Positions 26,581-35,792 of a stretch of DNA of 62,991 nucleotides are shown here, one piece after another. Numbering within the stretch: the first letter of the stretch is position 1; each line of letters begins with the position of its first letter. A model generated the notes under the pieces. The model ran no database searches. It worked only from the letters and a program-made list of their open reading frames with translations, and had not been told where the DNA came from. A program made the translations under genes and the position numbers. Source of the DNA: Nitrososphaerota archaeon (GTDB taxonomy: Archaea; Thermoproteota; Nitrososphaeria; Nitrososphaerales; Nitrosopumilaceae); the NCBI GenBank assembly GCA_016215465.1, contig JACRJT010000002.1, positions 1-62,991 of the forward strand, read 5' to 3'.

Positions 26581-27294
26581 ATGAGTGAAACACAAACTCC
26601 AAAATCAGACGCACCATCTAGTGCGCCGCGATCCGACTCGCGCGGGTATGGTCAAAGAGGAGATAGACCAAGAGGCGACAGACGTGGCGGATTCAAAAAA
26701 GAGGAAGAGATTTGGGTGCCTCGTACAGAACTTGGCAAAAAAGTTGCTACGGGCCTCATCACAACAATGGATGAAATTTATGCTAACGGACTTAGAATAC
26801 AAGAAGCAGGAATAATCAAAAAATTACTGCCTGACCTGAAAACCGAAGTAATCGATGTCGGCATGGTGCAAAAAATGACACCAAACGGACAAGCAACAAA
26901 ATTCAAGGCACTCGTTGCAGCAGGAAACGAAAACGGATATCTTGGAATCGGTCAAGGAAAATCAAAACAAATGAGAATTGCAATTGAAAAAGCAACAACT
27001 AACGCTTACCTTAACGTCAGTCCTGTAAAACTTGGCTGTGGAAGCTGGGAATGCAGATGTGACAAACCTCACTCAGTTCCATTCAAAGTACGTGGAAAGG
27101 GTGGTAGCGTTGTTGTCGAAATTGTACCTGCACCAAGAGGATTAGGTTTGGTTGCTGGTGGTAAAATTAAAAATCTTCTCAAACTTGCAGGTCTTAAAGA
27201 TGCATGGACCACGGCAAAGGGTTCGACTGCCACAATGGGTTCTACATCAAAAGCAATACTGGAATGTCTACGACAGACATTTAGTCAGGGTTGA
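26581..27294 (+). CDS. rps5: Ribosomal protein S5 (uS5) with an RGG-rich N-terminal extension
   Basis: The core S5 domain begins about residue 40 (EEIWVPRTELGKKV) and includes the double-stranded-RNA-binding fold and GYLGIGQGKSKQMRIAIEKA. The first 38 residues are a low-complexity extension rich in Arg, Gly, Asp and Ser (GYGQRGDRPRGDRRGG), resembling an RGG box and probably disordered. The 237 residues exceed most archaeal S5 (about 205-220). Confidence 0.95.
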   Translation: MSETQTPKSDAPSSAPRSDSRGYGQRGDRPRGDRRGGFKKEEEIWVPRTELGKKVATGLITTMDEIYANGLRIQEAGIIKKLLPDLKTEVIDVGMVQKMTPNGQATKFKALVAAGNENGYLGIGQGKSKQMRIAIEKATTNAYLNVSPVKLGCGSWECRCDKPHSVPFKVRGKGGSVVVEIVPAPRGLGLVAGGKIKNLLKLAGLKDAWTTAKGSTATMGSTSKAILECLRQTFSQG

Positions 27295-27299
27295 TAAAA

Positions 27300-27767
27300 A
27301 TGGCAAAAGCATATCTTGTAGTTAGAATGAGCGGACAAATTAACGTCCCACACTGGGCAAAAACAACATTGGAACTCTTAAAACTAGATAAGAAATTTAG
27401 AGCCACAATAATTCCAGCCAAAGACAATACGCTTGGAATGCTAGACAAAGTCAAACACTATGTCTCATACCAAGAAGCAAATCTTGACATCACAAAAGAA
27501 CTTCTAAACAAAAAGGGCAGAAAAGAAGGGTACAAAAAAATCACGAGTGCCGACTTGGAAAAAGTTGGATTTAAAACAATAGATGATCTCGCAGTCTCAC
27601 TAAATGAAGGTACAATTTCATTAAACAAAGTAAAACCACTCAAACCCTGGTTTGCACTTGCCCCACCAAGAAGTGGCTTTAAGCGAAGCACACGAAAAAC
27701 ATATGGTGAAGGCGGCATACTTGGAAAAAACAAAGACCTCATCGAGCTTGTCAAGAGAATGATTTAG
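27300..27767 (+). CDS. rpl30: Ribosomal protein L30 (uL30)
   Basis: The 155-residue archaeal L30 has YLVVRMSGQINVPHWAKTTLELL at the N-terminus and the C-terminal FALAPPRSGFKRSTRK segment. The upstream TTG at 27291 is in frame, but ATG 27300 gives the usual N-terminus MAKAYLVV. L15 begins at once after its stop. Confidence 0.94.
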   Translation: MAKAYLVVRMSGQINVPHWAKTTLELLKLDKKFRATIIPAKDNTLGMLDKVKHYVSYQEANLDITKELLNKKGRKEGYKKITSADLEKVGFKTIDDLAVSLNEGTISLNKVKPLKPWFALAPPRSGFKRSTRKTYGEGGILGKNKDLIELVKRMI

Positions 27768-28190
27768 ATGGCGACAAGACTACGAAAGACAAGAAAGTTC
27801 AGAGGTTCCAGAACTCATGGTTGGGGACAAATAGGACAGCACAGAGCAAGTGGTCACAAAGGTGGACTTGGAAAATCAGGATTGCACAAGCACCTATACA
27901 GCACTTTACTGAAATTTGATCCTGATCACTTTGGCCATGATTCTACTCATCCACCTCACCCAAACATAATAAAAAAATGGGCTAGTGTAAGAGACCTAGA
28001 CGATCTATTTGCAAAACATGGAAAGCTGGAAGGAAACAGAAAGCTAATAGACCTTACCAGTCTGGGATATGACAAACTTCTTGGCGGAGGGCAGGTAAAG
28101 AATGCCTACTTAGTCAAGGTCGAACAATACACCGCCTCTGCGGAAGACAAGATCAAAAAGGTCGGGGGAGAGGTGTTAGTCGTTGAGTGA
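27768..28190 (+). CDS. rpl15: Ribosomal protein L15 (uL15)
   Basis: The 140-residue protein has the Gly/Arg-rich N-terminus with HGWGQIGQHRASGHKGGLG, typical of archaeal and eukaryotic L15/L27a. Its last codons overlap the TTG start of secY by eight bases, so translation is probably coupled. Confidence 0.95.
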   Translation: MATRLRKTRKFRGSRTHGWGQIGQHRASGHKGGLGKSGLHKHLYSTLLKFDPDHFGHDSTHPPHPNIIKKWASVRDLDDLFAKHGKLEGNRKLIDLTSLGYDKLLGGGQVKNAYLVKVEQYTASAEDKIKKVGGEVLVVE

Positions 28191-29610
28191 AGGAACAATC
28201 ACTGCGCTAGTTAAGAAAATAGTGCTAAAATCTGAACCATATCTTGTACAAGTACCAAAACCAAAAAAGAAACTCTCACTACAAACAAGACTGATTTGGA
28301 CAGGAATCGCGTTATTAATTTACCAAGTAATGGGACAAACCCCGCTTTTTGGCGCAACTACTCCACAATTTGACTTTCTAGCATTTGCTAGAGTAATTTT
28401 TGCATCCCAGCAAGGAACTCTGATCGAGCTTGGAATAGGACCTATAGTTACTGCTGGACTATTAATGCAGTTGCTAAAAGGATCAGAAATTCTAAAATTC
28501 GACTTTAAAAATCCAGAAGAAAGAGGAGCCTTTCAGACAGCTACAAAGCTGGTCACTTACATTGTAATCATAGTTGAATCAGTAGTATATGCCACTGCCG
28601 TTTATGGGCCTGGAGTTACGCCAGGCGTACTTTACGTGATAATGGGGCAACTAATTGGCGCATCCATAATGATAATGTTCCTTGATGAACTTGTCCAAAA
28701 AGGATGGGGTCTGGGTAGTGGAATCAGCGTCTTCATCATGGCAGGAGTTGCACAACAAATAGTGTGGAGTCTCTTTAGTCCAATTCCTGCAGGAGACGGA
28801 AGCATGGTTGGGCTCATACCGTACATCGGGCAATCCATCACTAGTGCCAATCTGTCAGACATAATGTTCAGGAGCAATAACCTGCCAAGCTTACTTAGCA
28901 TGTCGATGACTGCCGGTATACTGCTGATACTAGTTTATACTCAGGGAATGAAAGTGGAAATCCCTATAGTTTCTACAAAATACAGGGGATTCTCTGCAAC
29001 ATATCCAATCAAACTCATGTATGTTTCAAACATTCCAGTCATTCTTGCATCTGCACTAACTGCAAACGCAGTGTTCATGGGCCAGATGCTGTGGGCAAAC
29101 TTTAATCCGAGAAACAATAATTCACTTTTCAACATACTTGGACAATTTGATCCTACCAGCCCCTCTACACCGATAGGCGGAATCATATACTATATCACGC
29201 CTCCAAGAGGATTCACAATTGCCGCCCTTGATCCTATCAGAGCTCTAATCTACGTTTTGTTTATGATTGGAATTGTAATTGTGTTTGGAAGACTATGGGT
29301 AGAGCTTGGTGGATTATCACCAAAGAGTGCAGCAAAAAACCTGCTTGACGCAGATGTCCAAGTCCCAGGGTTTAGAAGATCAAATCAACCAGTAGAAGCA
29401 CTTCTTAACAAATACATCCCATCAGTAACCATAATTGGTTCGGCAATACTTGGCGCGCTAGCTGGCGTATCTGATGTTCTTGGAGTAATTGGTGGTGGAG
29501 TTGGCATATTGCTGATGGTTGATATCTTGATTAACTATTACCAACAATTGATTCGAGAACAAGTCGAAGTTGTCATGCCGCGTCTGGGTGCGTTACTTGG
29601 GCGAAAGTAA
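28183..29610 (+). CDS. secY: Preprotein translocase subunit SecY (Sec61 alpha homologue)
   Basis: The 475-residue membrane protein has about ten membrane helices and forms the protein-conducting channel. Recognisable parts are the plug-side start (MGQTPLFG near residue 47), GIGPIVTAGLLMQL in helix 2, the cytoplasmic KYRGFSATYPIKLMYVSNIPVI loop near residue 265 and the gate helix region. It starts with TTG inside L15. It works with SecE (16329-16499) and FtsY, also in this window. Confidence 0.96.
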   Translation: MSEGTITALVKKIVLKSEPYLVQVPKPKKKLSLQTRLIWTGIALLIYQVMGQTPLFGATTPQFDFLAFARVIFASQQGTLIELGIGPIVTAGLLMQLLKGSEILKFDFKNPEERGAFQTATKLVTYIVIIVESVVYATAVYGPGVTPGVLYVIMGQLIGASIMIMFLDELVQKGWGLGSGISVFIMAGVAQQIVWSLFSPIPAGDGSMVGLIPYIGQSITSANLSDIMFRSNNLPSLLSMSMTAGILLILVYTQGMKVEIPIVSTKYRGFSATYPIKLMYVSNIPVILASALTANAVFMGQMLWANFNPRNNNSLFNILGQFDPTSPSTPIGGIIYYITPPRGFTIAALDPIRALIYVLFMIGIVIVFGRLWVELGGLSPKSAAKNLLDADVQVPGFRRSNQPVEALLNKYIPSVTIIGSAILGALAGVSDVLGVIGGGVGILLMVDILINYYQQLIREQVEVVMPRLGALLGRK

Positions 29611-30175
29611 AAAAGTCATAATGGTTGGAATTGCAGGTGTTGGCAAAACAACACTTGTAGCGAAAATTGTTGAACTCTTAAACAGCCGCAAGAAAAGTGT
29701 CAGTGTTCACAGCTTTGGAACCGTAATGTTTGAAGAAGCAAAAAAAATGGGAATTAACGATAGGGATGAGCTAAGAAAATTATCTGTATCTAAACAAAGA
29801 GAACTTCAAACAAAGGCAGCTAGAATAATTGCGGAATTTAACGATAACGTCGTAATTATTGATACTCACGCATTCATCTCAACTAAAGAGGGATTTTACC
29901 CCGGATTACCATATCATGTCCTTGAGGAGCTAGAACCTGCAAACTTTATCTCAGTTTCTGCGAGACCTGAGGAAATCTACAATCGAAGAATGAAAGACAC
30001 CACAAGAAACCGGGACATTGTTTCAATAGATAGCATAAAAAAGGAGCTGGCAGTCCAAGATGCAATGCTTTCAAGCTGTGCAGTGTTGACTGGCTCCCCA
30101 ATGAAATCTATCTTGAACACGGAAGGGAACATCGACGAAGCAGCTGAAGAGGTAATAAACGCAATAGGATTTTGA
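29597..30175 (+). CDS. adkA: Adenylate kinase (archaeal AdkA type)
   Basis: The roughly 192-residue enzyme balances ATP, ADP and AMP. The P-loop GIAGVGKTT lies near the N-terminus, and the archaeal AdkA pattern continues with LRKLSVSKQRELQ and VVIIDTHAFIST. It follows secY, as in most archaea. The longest frame starts inside secY at 29570; TTG 29597 places the P-loop at the usual distance and still overlaps secY by 14 bases. Confidence 0.88.
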   Translation: MGESKKVIMVGIAGVGKTTLVAKIVELLNSRKKSVSVHSFGTVMFEEAKKMGINDRDELRKLSVSKQRELQTKAARIIAEFNDNVVIIDTHAFISTKEGFYPGLPYHVLEELEPANFISVSARPEEIYNRRMKDTTRNRDIVSIDSIKKELAVQDAMLSSCAVLTGSPMKSILNTEGNIDEAAEEVINAIGF

Positions 30176-30177
30176 AC

Positions 30178-30795
30178 ATGGAGCCAATCGTAATTTTACA
30201 ATTTTTACAGTCAATACTTCTCCAAGGGGACTTGCTTGGCATACAAAAAGGACCGCTTGGTAGTGCAGACCCAATAGTTAAGGGAATGATTCCTGCAATG
30301 TTTGGAATCACAGGAATTGCAATTCTTCTAAATTTGTTTAATGCCGTAGTGCGCAAAAAGCTTGTTGATCAGCAAAAACTACAGCGAATCATGAGGGAAA
30401 CAAAGGCCTGGCAAAAAGAACGCATGTCTGCATTTAGATCAAAGGATACTGAAAAGCAGGCAGAGCTAAACAAAAAATCCGCCTACATGAGCAAGCTCAA
30501 CCAAGAAATGATGCAAATGAACATGAGGCCAATGATGATTACGTTTGTTCCACTGATTCTGGTTTTCTATTTTGTACTTCCTCCTCTATTTTCATATACT
30601 GTGGCAGTGTCACCAATTTCGCTAAATGTGATTCCTTATCACTTTTTTGAGCTTACCTGTACTGCTGATAAAATCGATGGAAAGATATGCAATAATGTAA
30701 ATGATGTTTATTTTTGGGCTTGGTACTTTTTGGCATCAATTACATTTAGCGGTATAATAATGAAACTGACCAAAACTTCAATGGATTTATCGTAA
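30178..30795 (+). CDS. DUF106 membrane protein (Oxa1/YidC superfamily, archaeal Ylp1)
   Basis: The 205-residue protein has a membrane helix near residue 45 (FGITGIAILLNLF), a cytosolic coiled-coil hairpin (residues 55-115) and two more helices around 120-140 and 180-195. This is the DUF106 layout, related to EMC3, Get1 and YidC, which insert membrane proteins. Its position after secY and adkA fits an insertase role. ATG 30178 follows the adkA stop by two bases. Confidence 0.88.
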   Translation: MEPIVILQFLQSILLQGDLLGIQKGPLGSADPIVKGMIPAMFGITGIAILLNLFNAVVRKKLVDQQKLQRIMRETKAWQKERMSAFRSKDTEKQAELNKKSAYMSKLNQEMMQMNMRPMMITFVPLILVFYFVLPPLFSYTVAVSPISLNVIPYHFFELTCTADKIDGKICNNVNDVYFWAWYFLASITFSGIIMKLTKTSMDLS

Positions 30796-30796
30796 C

Positions 30797-31357
30797 TTGA
30801 TAAAATCAATCGTCATTTCTGGACCTCCAGCTATTGGCAAAACAACAATTTCAAAAGGGCTTGCAAAAGAGTTTGACCTGCAAAGCTTGAGCGGTGGTGA
30901 TGTTCTAAAAGACTTTGCACAGGAGCAAGGGTTTCAAACAGGCGGTGATGACTGGTGGGACACAAAAGATGGAATGAAATTCCTAAACCAAAGAAAGGAC
31001 AACTATGAATTTGACAAAAAGGTAGATGAAAAATTAAAGGAAATCTTTCTCAAAGGAAACGTGGTCATAACGAGCTATACATTACCTTGGCTTGTCAAAG
31101 ATGGAGTAAAAATCTGGCTTGCCGGTTCTCAGGAAAACAGCGCAAAGCGCATGCAAATTAGAGACAACATGCCCCTTTTAGAAGCGCTAGGCATTGTGAA
31201 AAAAAGATACGAGGAAAACAAGAATTTGTACAAAAAATTATACGGCTTTGACTTTGGGGATGATTTATCGGTATTTGACATCATAATAGATACAGACGGA
31301 CTTGATGCGAGCAAGGTTCTAACAACTGCAATAGAAAAGGTGCATAAAGTATTTTGA
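30797..31357 (+). CDS. cmk: Cytidylate kinase (archaeal type)
   Basis: The 186-residue kinase phosphorylates CMP/dCMP. The N-terminus IVISGPPAIGKTTISKGLA is the P-loop, and LSGGDVLKDFAQEQG matches archaeal Cmk. It lies between DUF106 and Cbf5 as in other archaea. L34e and L14e, often found in this stretch, are absent. Confidence 0.9.
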   Translation: MIKSIVISGPPAIGKTTISKGLAKEFDLQSLSGGDVLKDFAQEQGFQTGGDDWWDTKDGMKFLNQRKDNYEFDKKVDEKLKEIFLKGNVVITSYTLPWLVKDGVKIWLAGSQENSAKRMQIRDNMPLLEALGIVKKRYEENKNLYKKLYGFDFGDDLSVFDIIIDTDGLDASKVLTTAIEKVHKVF

Positions 31358-32352
31358 AACTACCTCAACTGCAAAATTTGGTTGTACTTGACGATGATAT
31401 CACAAATGATCAATACGGCGTATACTTTAACAAAAGAACAATCAAGGATCTTCTAAATTACGGCCTTATTCTGCTTGACAAGCCACCAGGACCGACAAGC
31501 CATGAGACTGTGGCATGGGCAAAAAGAATCCTAAAACTTCCAAAAATTGGTCATAGTGGAACACTGGATCCGCAGGTTTCAGGCATCCTGCCGCTTGGTC
31601 TTGGAGAGGCGACAAAGGCACTCGGTGTCTTGTTGCTTGGACCCAAGGAATACTATGGGCTGGGAAGACTTCACTCTCTTCCAAGCAAAGAAAAACTTGA
31701 CGCCGTCCTAAATCAATTTCACGGGGAAATTTTTCAAAAGCCACCTCAACGTTCTGCTGTTTTGCGCAAAACTCGAACAAGAACCATATATGAACTTGAA
31801 CTGGTGGAACAAAAAGAACGACTCTTGCTATTGCGAGTATTGTGCGAAGCTGGAACCTACATCCGTAAACTCTTCTACGATATAGGCGAAATATTAGGAC
31901 CTGGCGCAACAATGGTTGAACTTCGCCGTTCTCGCGTACACCAATTCAACGAATCTAACAAACTAGTTACCCTACATGAGCTTGCTGATGCGTATGCGCA
32001 ATGGGAAGAAAAAAAGGACGACTCCAAATTATACAAAATGATTCTTCCAATAGAACTTGCATTGACTGAAATAAAATCAGTCGTAATACGGGACTCGGCA
32101 GTTGATGCCCTGTGTCATGGAGCACAGCTTGCAATACCTGGAATTCTCCAAATATCTCCAAATCTCTCAAAGGGTGATCTTGTAGCAGTATACACACAAA
32201 AGGGAGAAGTCGTAGCCCTTGCGGAATCTCTTCTCTCTGAAACCGAAATCAAGGATGCAACAAAGGGATACGCGTTTACCACAAACAGAATAATCATGGC
32301 GCCAAACACCTATCCAAAAAGCTGGCGCACAAAGGCCGTTCGTCCAAAGTAA
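31354..32352 (+). CDS. cbf5: Pseudouridine synthase Cbf5 (dyskerin homologue)
   Basis: The 332-residue protein is the catalytic subunit of H/ACA ribonucleoproteins and also modifies tRNA. The catalytic aspartate sits in KIGHSGTLDPQVSGILPLG near residue 70, with an upstream KPPGPTSHE motif. A PUA domain occupies about residues 240-325. It starts with TTG, overlapping cmk by four bases, and closes the operon that begins at L18. Confidence 0.96.
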   Translation: MKLPQLQNLVVLDDDITNDQYGVYFNKRTIKDLLNYGLILLDKPPGPTSHETVAWAKRILKLPKIGHSGTLDPQVSGILPLGLGEATKALGVLLLGPKEYYGLGRLHSLPSKEKLDAVLNQFHGEIFQKPPQRSAVLRKTRTRTIYELELVEQKERLLLLRVLCEAGTYIRKLFYDIGEILGPGATMVELRRSRVHQFNESNKLVTLHELADAYAQWEEKKDDSKLYKMILPIELALTEIKSVVIRDSAVDALCHGAQLAIPGILQISPNLSKGDLVAVYTQKGEVVALAESLLSETEIKDATKGYAFTTNRIIMAPNTYPKSWRTKAVRPK

Positions 32353-32353
32353 C

Positions 32354-32797
32354 ATGTTTCCAAAAGGACTAGTAATTGCAGTCTGTACGGGAGTAGTATC
32401 TGCAGTAATACTTGGCATCTATCTAGATCAAATAAACTCTAAAAAACAGGGCTTGGAGTTTGTTGAAGGTCCCTCACTATCCGTTATCACAGACAAGCAG
32501 AATTATCTTGCAGGAGAAAGCATACAAATTAGAATCATCAACTCGGGGACGCAACCCTTGGTGTTTTCTGATAATACCACAAAATTGCAAATTAGGGCCC
32601 TTGATGGCACTACGATTTTTTCATCAAATATTCAAAATTCAAAACTAGATCCAAAACAAGAGTCCGTATTTGTCTGGAACCAAACAAAAAATGACGGTAC
32701 TGCGGTAATAGGCGGCAGATATGTCGTGGAATCAAGTACATTTACAGAAAATGAGCAAAAAATTACGGATTCTATCACCATTAACGTGCTCAAGTAA
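32354..32797 (+). CDS. Membrane-anchored Ig-like/BsuPI-like domain protein
   Basis: The 147-residue protein has an N-terminal membrane helix (residues 5-23) and an extracytoplasmic beta-sandwich. The pattern LSVITDKQNYLAGESIQIRIINSG followed by PLVFSDNT and GGRYVVESS resembles BsuPI-type (intracellular proteinase inhibitor) and macroglobulin-like domains. Function unknown. It sits one base after cbf5 but is unrelated in role. Confidence 0.65.
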   Translation: MFPKGLVIAVCTGVVSAVILGIYLDQINSKKQGLEFVEGPSLSVITDKQNYLAGESIQIRIINSGTQPLVFSDNTTKLQIRALDGTTIFSSNIQNSKLDPKQESVFVWNQTKNDGTAVIGGRYVVESSTFTENEQKITDSITINVLK

Positions 32798-32862
32798 CCA
32801 CATCTTCCAAGTTCGGCTAGGCAGGAAAATTTAAAACAAGTCTATCGACACCCAAAATAGGC

Positions 32863-33954
32863 TTGGGGAAAAAAATCAAAGTAGGATTAGTTGGAATCGG
32901 TAACTGTTTTTCTGGACTAATTCAAGGAATCGAGTATTATAGGAAAAATCCAAAACAGCAAGTAATTGGATTAATGCATGAAAAAATAGGCGATTATTCA
33001 ATTTATGATCTAGAGTTTGTGGCCGGCTTTGATGTTGGCATAAACAAGATTGGCAAGACGATCAACGAGGCAATCTATGAATCGCCAAACATGGTTAACT
33101 GGGTTTCAAAACAAAAGATGCCAAAATCAAAGGGACGTGTCTACGAGAGCCCGCTTCTTGACGGTGTCGGAATCTGGGTAGAAAACAAGGTAAAGCCGCT
33201 AAAAAGCAAAAAAACCCAAGAACAAATCACAAAAGAAATTAAAAGAAAGCTGGACGAAACCGGCGTTGAAATAATTGTCTCCTATTTACCTGTCGGCTCT
33301 GACAAAGTAACACAATACTGGGCTCAGACCTGTCTTGACACTAACACTGCATTTGTAAACTGCATTCCGTCGTTTATCGCATCAGAAGGAAAGTGGGGAA
33401 GAAAATTTGCAGAAAAAAAAATTCCAGTAATTGGTGATGACATAAAAGGCCAAGTTGGAGCAACCATTGTTCACAGGACACTTGCCAAGCTCTGTGACGA
33501 TCGTGGAACTAAAATTGAAAAAACTTACCAAATCAACGTTGGTGGCAATACTGACTTTTTGAACATGAAAGAACAAGAAAGGCTGGTAAGCAAAAGAATC
33601 TCAAAGACTGAAAGTGTTCAAAGCCAGCTAAAGCAAAGACTTGCTGATGATCAAATCTATGTGGGGCCGTCTGACTTTATTCCATTTTTAGGAAATACGA
33701 AACTAATGTTCATGAGAATTGAGGGAAGACAGTGGGCAAACATTCCATACAATATGGAAGTAAGGCTCGAAGTTGACGACAAAGCGAACTCTGCTGGAAT
33801 TGTAATTGATGCAGTGCGTTTGGCAAAATTGGCCCTGGATAGAAAAATGGGCGGACCGATAATTCCAGCATGTGCCTATCTGATGAAGCATCCTCCAAAA
33901 CAGATGAGCGATCCCGAAGCAAAGAACGAACTAGAAAAATTCATCAAGGGATAA
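32863..33954 (+). CDS. ino1: Myo-inositol-1-phosphate synthase
   Basis: The 363-residue enzyme converts glucose 6-phosphate to inositol 1-phosphate with NAD, for archaeal phosphoinositol lipids. The Rossmann motif VGLVGIGNCFSGLIQG is at the N-terminus. CIPSFIASEGKW, GDDIKGQVGATIVHR and GGNTDFLNM are core family motifs. A TTTAAAA box lies about 29 bases before the TTG start, giving a leaderless mRNA. Confidence 0.93.
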   Translation: MGKKIKVGLVGIGNCFSGLIQGIEYYRKNPKQQVIGLMHEKIGDYSIYDLEFVAGFDVGINKIGKTINEAIYESPNMVNWVSKQKMPKSKGRVYESPLLDGVGIWVENKVKPLKSKKTQEQITKEIKRKLDETGVEIIVSYLPVGSDKVTQYWAQTCLDTNTAFVNCIPSFIASEGKWGRKFAEKKIPVIGDDIKGQVGATIVHRTLAKLCDDRGTKIEKTYQINVGGNTDFLNMKEQERLVSKRISKTESVQSQLKQRLADDQIYVGPSDFIPFLGNTKLMFMRIEGRQWANIPYNMEVRLEVDDKANSAGIVIDAVRLAKLALDRKMGGPIIPACAYLMKHPPKQMSDPEAKNELEKFIKG

Positions 33955-34038
33955 ACAATCTAATCCTCAACTAAACTGAGCCGCAAAAATCACGTATTAA
34001 TAATCAGTTTTAAGATAGTTTTTTGTCGTAAAGACGTT

Positions 34039-34138
34039 GCCGAGGTCGCCTAGCCTGGTAGGGCGCGCGCCTGGAAATTGAAAAAACCATACAGCGCGTA
34101 CTCGTAAGGGTACGGGAGTTCAAATCTCCCTCTCGGCG
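34039..34138 (+). tRNA. tRNA-Ser (anticodon GGA) with a canonical-position intron
   Basis: Acceptor arms GCCGAGG and TCTCGGC pair, with discriminator G. The D arm is GCCT/GGGC and the anticodon stem CGCGC/GCGCG encloses CTGGAAA with anticodon GGA. A long variable arm (TACTC/GGGTA) marks a class II serine tRNA. The T arm is GGGAG-TTCAAAT-CTCCC. A 16-nt intron (34077-34092) interrupts the loop after position 37; TGG of the loop can pair with CCA in the intron. CCA is not encoded. A TTTTAAGA box lies about 27 bases upstream. Confidence 0.93.
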
Positions 34139-34182
34139 CTTTTTTCATAATCCATTAATCATTGCGTTTTGGTGTTCTGGTG

Positions 34183-35484
34183 TTGAACAAGTACGATGTG
34201 GGTATCATTGGAGGCGGTATTTTGGGCACTACTATTTCTTACTGGCTATCTACTGTTTCAAATCTCAAGACATGTGTAATTGAAAAAGAAAACAGCGTTG
34301 CACAGCATGCAAGTGGCAGAAACACCGGGGTAATTCATTCCCCCTTCTATCTTGATCCGCAAAAAAAGAAAACAATTGCAAAGGCAGCCATGATATCTCA
34401 TGACCTTTGGAAGGAATTTTCAATTCCAAGAAACATTCCATGGAGCGAATGCGGTACACTTGAAGTTGCACTAGATGAGTCGCAGCACAAAACGCTGGAA
34501 AAATATCTAAAGTGGGGGGAACAAAATGGGATTCCAGAAGGCGCCCTCAAATTAATGGATTCAAGCGCAGTCTCAAAAAAAGAGCCAAACATTCAATGTG
34601 TTTCTGGAATTTACTGTAACCAAGACGTCTCAACTGATTATGGAATGATGACTGGGGAGCTTTACAGTTATTCCAAAAACCATAACGTAACATTTCTATT
34701 TGATCACAAAATGACTGGCATCAAAAACACAAACGATTCTATGGAATTGCAGTTTTCAAATAATCCAAGCATTGAATGCAAATTTGTGATAAATTGCGCT
34801 GGTGGACACTCACTTGAAATAGCAAAAATGCTCGGCCTTGCAAATGATTACTCCTCACTCCACTTTAGGGGAGAATACTGGATTGCGGAGAAAAAATATG
34901 AAAATTTGGTAAACACTAACGTTTATTCTGTAGCCAAATTTACGAACTTTCCATTTTTAGATCCTCACTGGATAAAAAGAGCAAACGGCACCGCTGAAAT
35001 TGGACCAAACGCAGTTCCTGTCGCAACTCCCGAAACATATTCCGGCTATGTTGGAAATATTTCTGATGTGGTATCAAAGCTTGGCGAAATACTCAGTGGC
35101 GGCTCAAAAAAACTATTGGTAAACCCCGAGTTTCTGTCCCTGATTTCAAAGGAATGGAAAAGCTCACTGTCAAAAAATGCCATGATAGATAGAGTAAAAC
35201 AATTCATCCCGAAAGTAAATCCTGACTTTTTTGTAAAGCGTGGAACCTCTGGGATCCGGACTCCGATAATATCAAAAAAGGGAGAGTTTGTATCTGAAAT
35301 CTTGGAGCTTGAAGGGGACAACTCGTTTCATATTCTAAATTACAACTCTCCTGGAGCGACAGGTGCTCCAGCATATTCTGCATTGATTGTCAAAAAACTA
35401 CAGGAAAAAGGATTTCTTAATCTCCAGAAAACAAGGGAGTCTTTTTGGAATTTTGATAAAGTAATCGAACAAATCACCCTATGA
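34183..35484 (+). CDS. FAD-dependent oxidoreductase, L-2-hydroxyglutarate oxidase (LhgO)-like
   Basis: The roughly 433-residue flavoprotein begins with KYDVGIIGGGILGTTISYWL, an FAD-binding Rossmann motif of the DAO/glycerol-3-phosphate-dehydrogenase superfamily. ASGRNTGVIHSPFY and the C-terminal NSPGATGAPAYSA match the LhgO branch. It may oxidise L-2-hydroxyglutarate or another hydroxy acid. The longest frame starts at 34162, but TTG 34183 lies about 27 bases after a TTAATCATT box and directly precedes the fold. Confidence 0.82.
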   Translation: MNKYDVGIIGGGILGTTISYWLSTVSNLKTCVIEKENSVAQHASGRNTGVIHSPFYLDPQKKKTIAKAAMISHDLWKEFSIPRNIPWSECGTLEVALDESQHKTLEKYLKWGEQNGIPEGALKLMDSSAVSKKEPNIQCVSGIYCNQDVSTDYGMMTGELYSYSKNHNVTFLFDHKMTGIKNTNDSMELQFSNNPSIECKFVINCAGGHSLEIAKMLGLANDYSSLHFRGEYWIAEKKYENLVNTNVYSVAKFTNFPFLDPHWIKRANGTAEIGPNAVPVATPETYSGYVGNISDVVSKLGEILSGGSKKLLVNPEFLSLISKEWKSSLSKNAMIDRVKQFIPKVNPDFFVKRGTSGIRTPIISKKGEFVSEILELEGDNSFHILNYNSPGATGAPAYSALIVKKLQEKGFLNLQKTRESFWNFDKVIEQITL

Positions 35485-35525
35485 CGAACCCGTGAACCTT
35501 TACATAGTTATTTTACAAAGACATT

Positions 35526-35792
35526 TTGTTGCTTCCAGATCGTTGCTCAATTAAGGAAAAAGGCAGAGGCTGCGTTAATCCGCCGGAATTCATAATTTCA
35601 ATTGCGTCTGGGAAAGACGAATACATGGTGGGAGTAACGTGTGATAGACACAAAAAAGTTTTTAGCACAAAACTGGAGGCTTTACAAAAAGAAGACAAGA
35701 TGCCAAAGGGTGCAATCAATTTTTCCGCATTAAAACCAGTTGGAACTGACTGCATAAAGGCACATTCCGACGATCTAGTCCAGATTGACTGA
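35526..35792 (+). CDS. Small hypothetical protein (88 aa)
   Basis: The product is a soluble protein with four cysteines (CSIKEKGRGC, CDRH and a late DC), which may form a metal site. The phrase VGVTCDRHKKVF resembles small zinc-binding proteins seen in Nitrososphaerota, but I do not recognise a family. The start is TTG. The 3' end overlaps the convergent dehydrogenase by 18 bases. Confidence 0.6.
   Translation: MLLPDRCSIKEKGRGCVNPPEFIISIASGKDEYMVGVTCDRHKKVFSTKLEALQKEDKMPKGAINFSALKPVGTDCIKAHSDDLVQID

Noticed and set aside
31466-31912. 148-residue frame antisense to cbf5
   Set aside because: Shadow of a clear Cbf5 gene; no protein-like pattern of its own.
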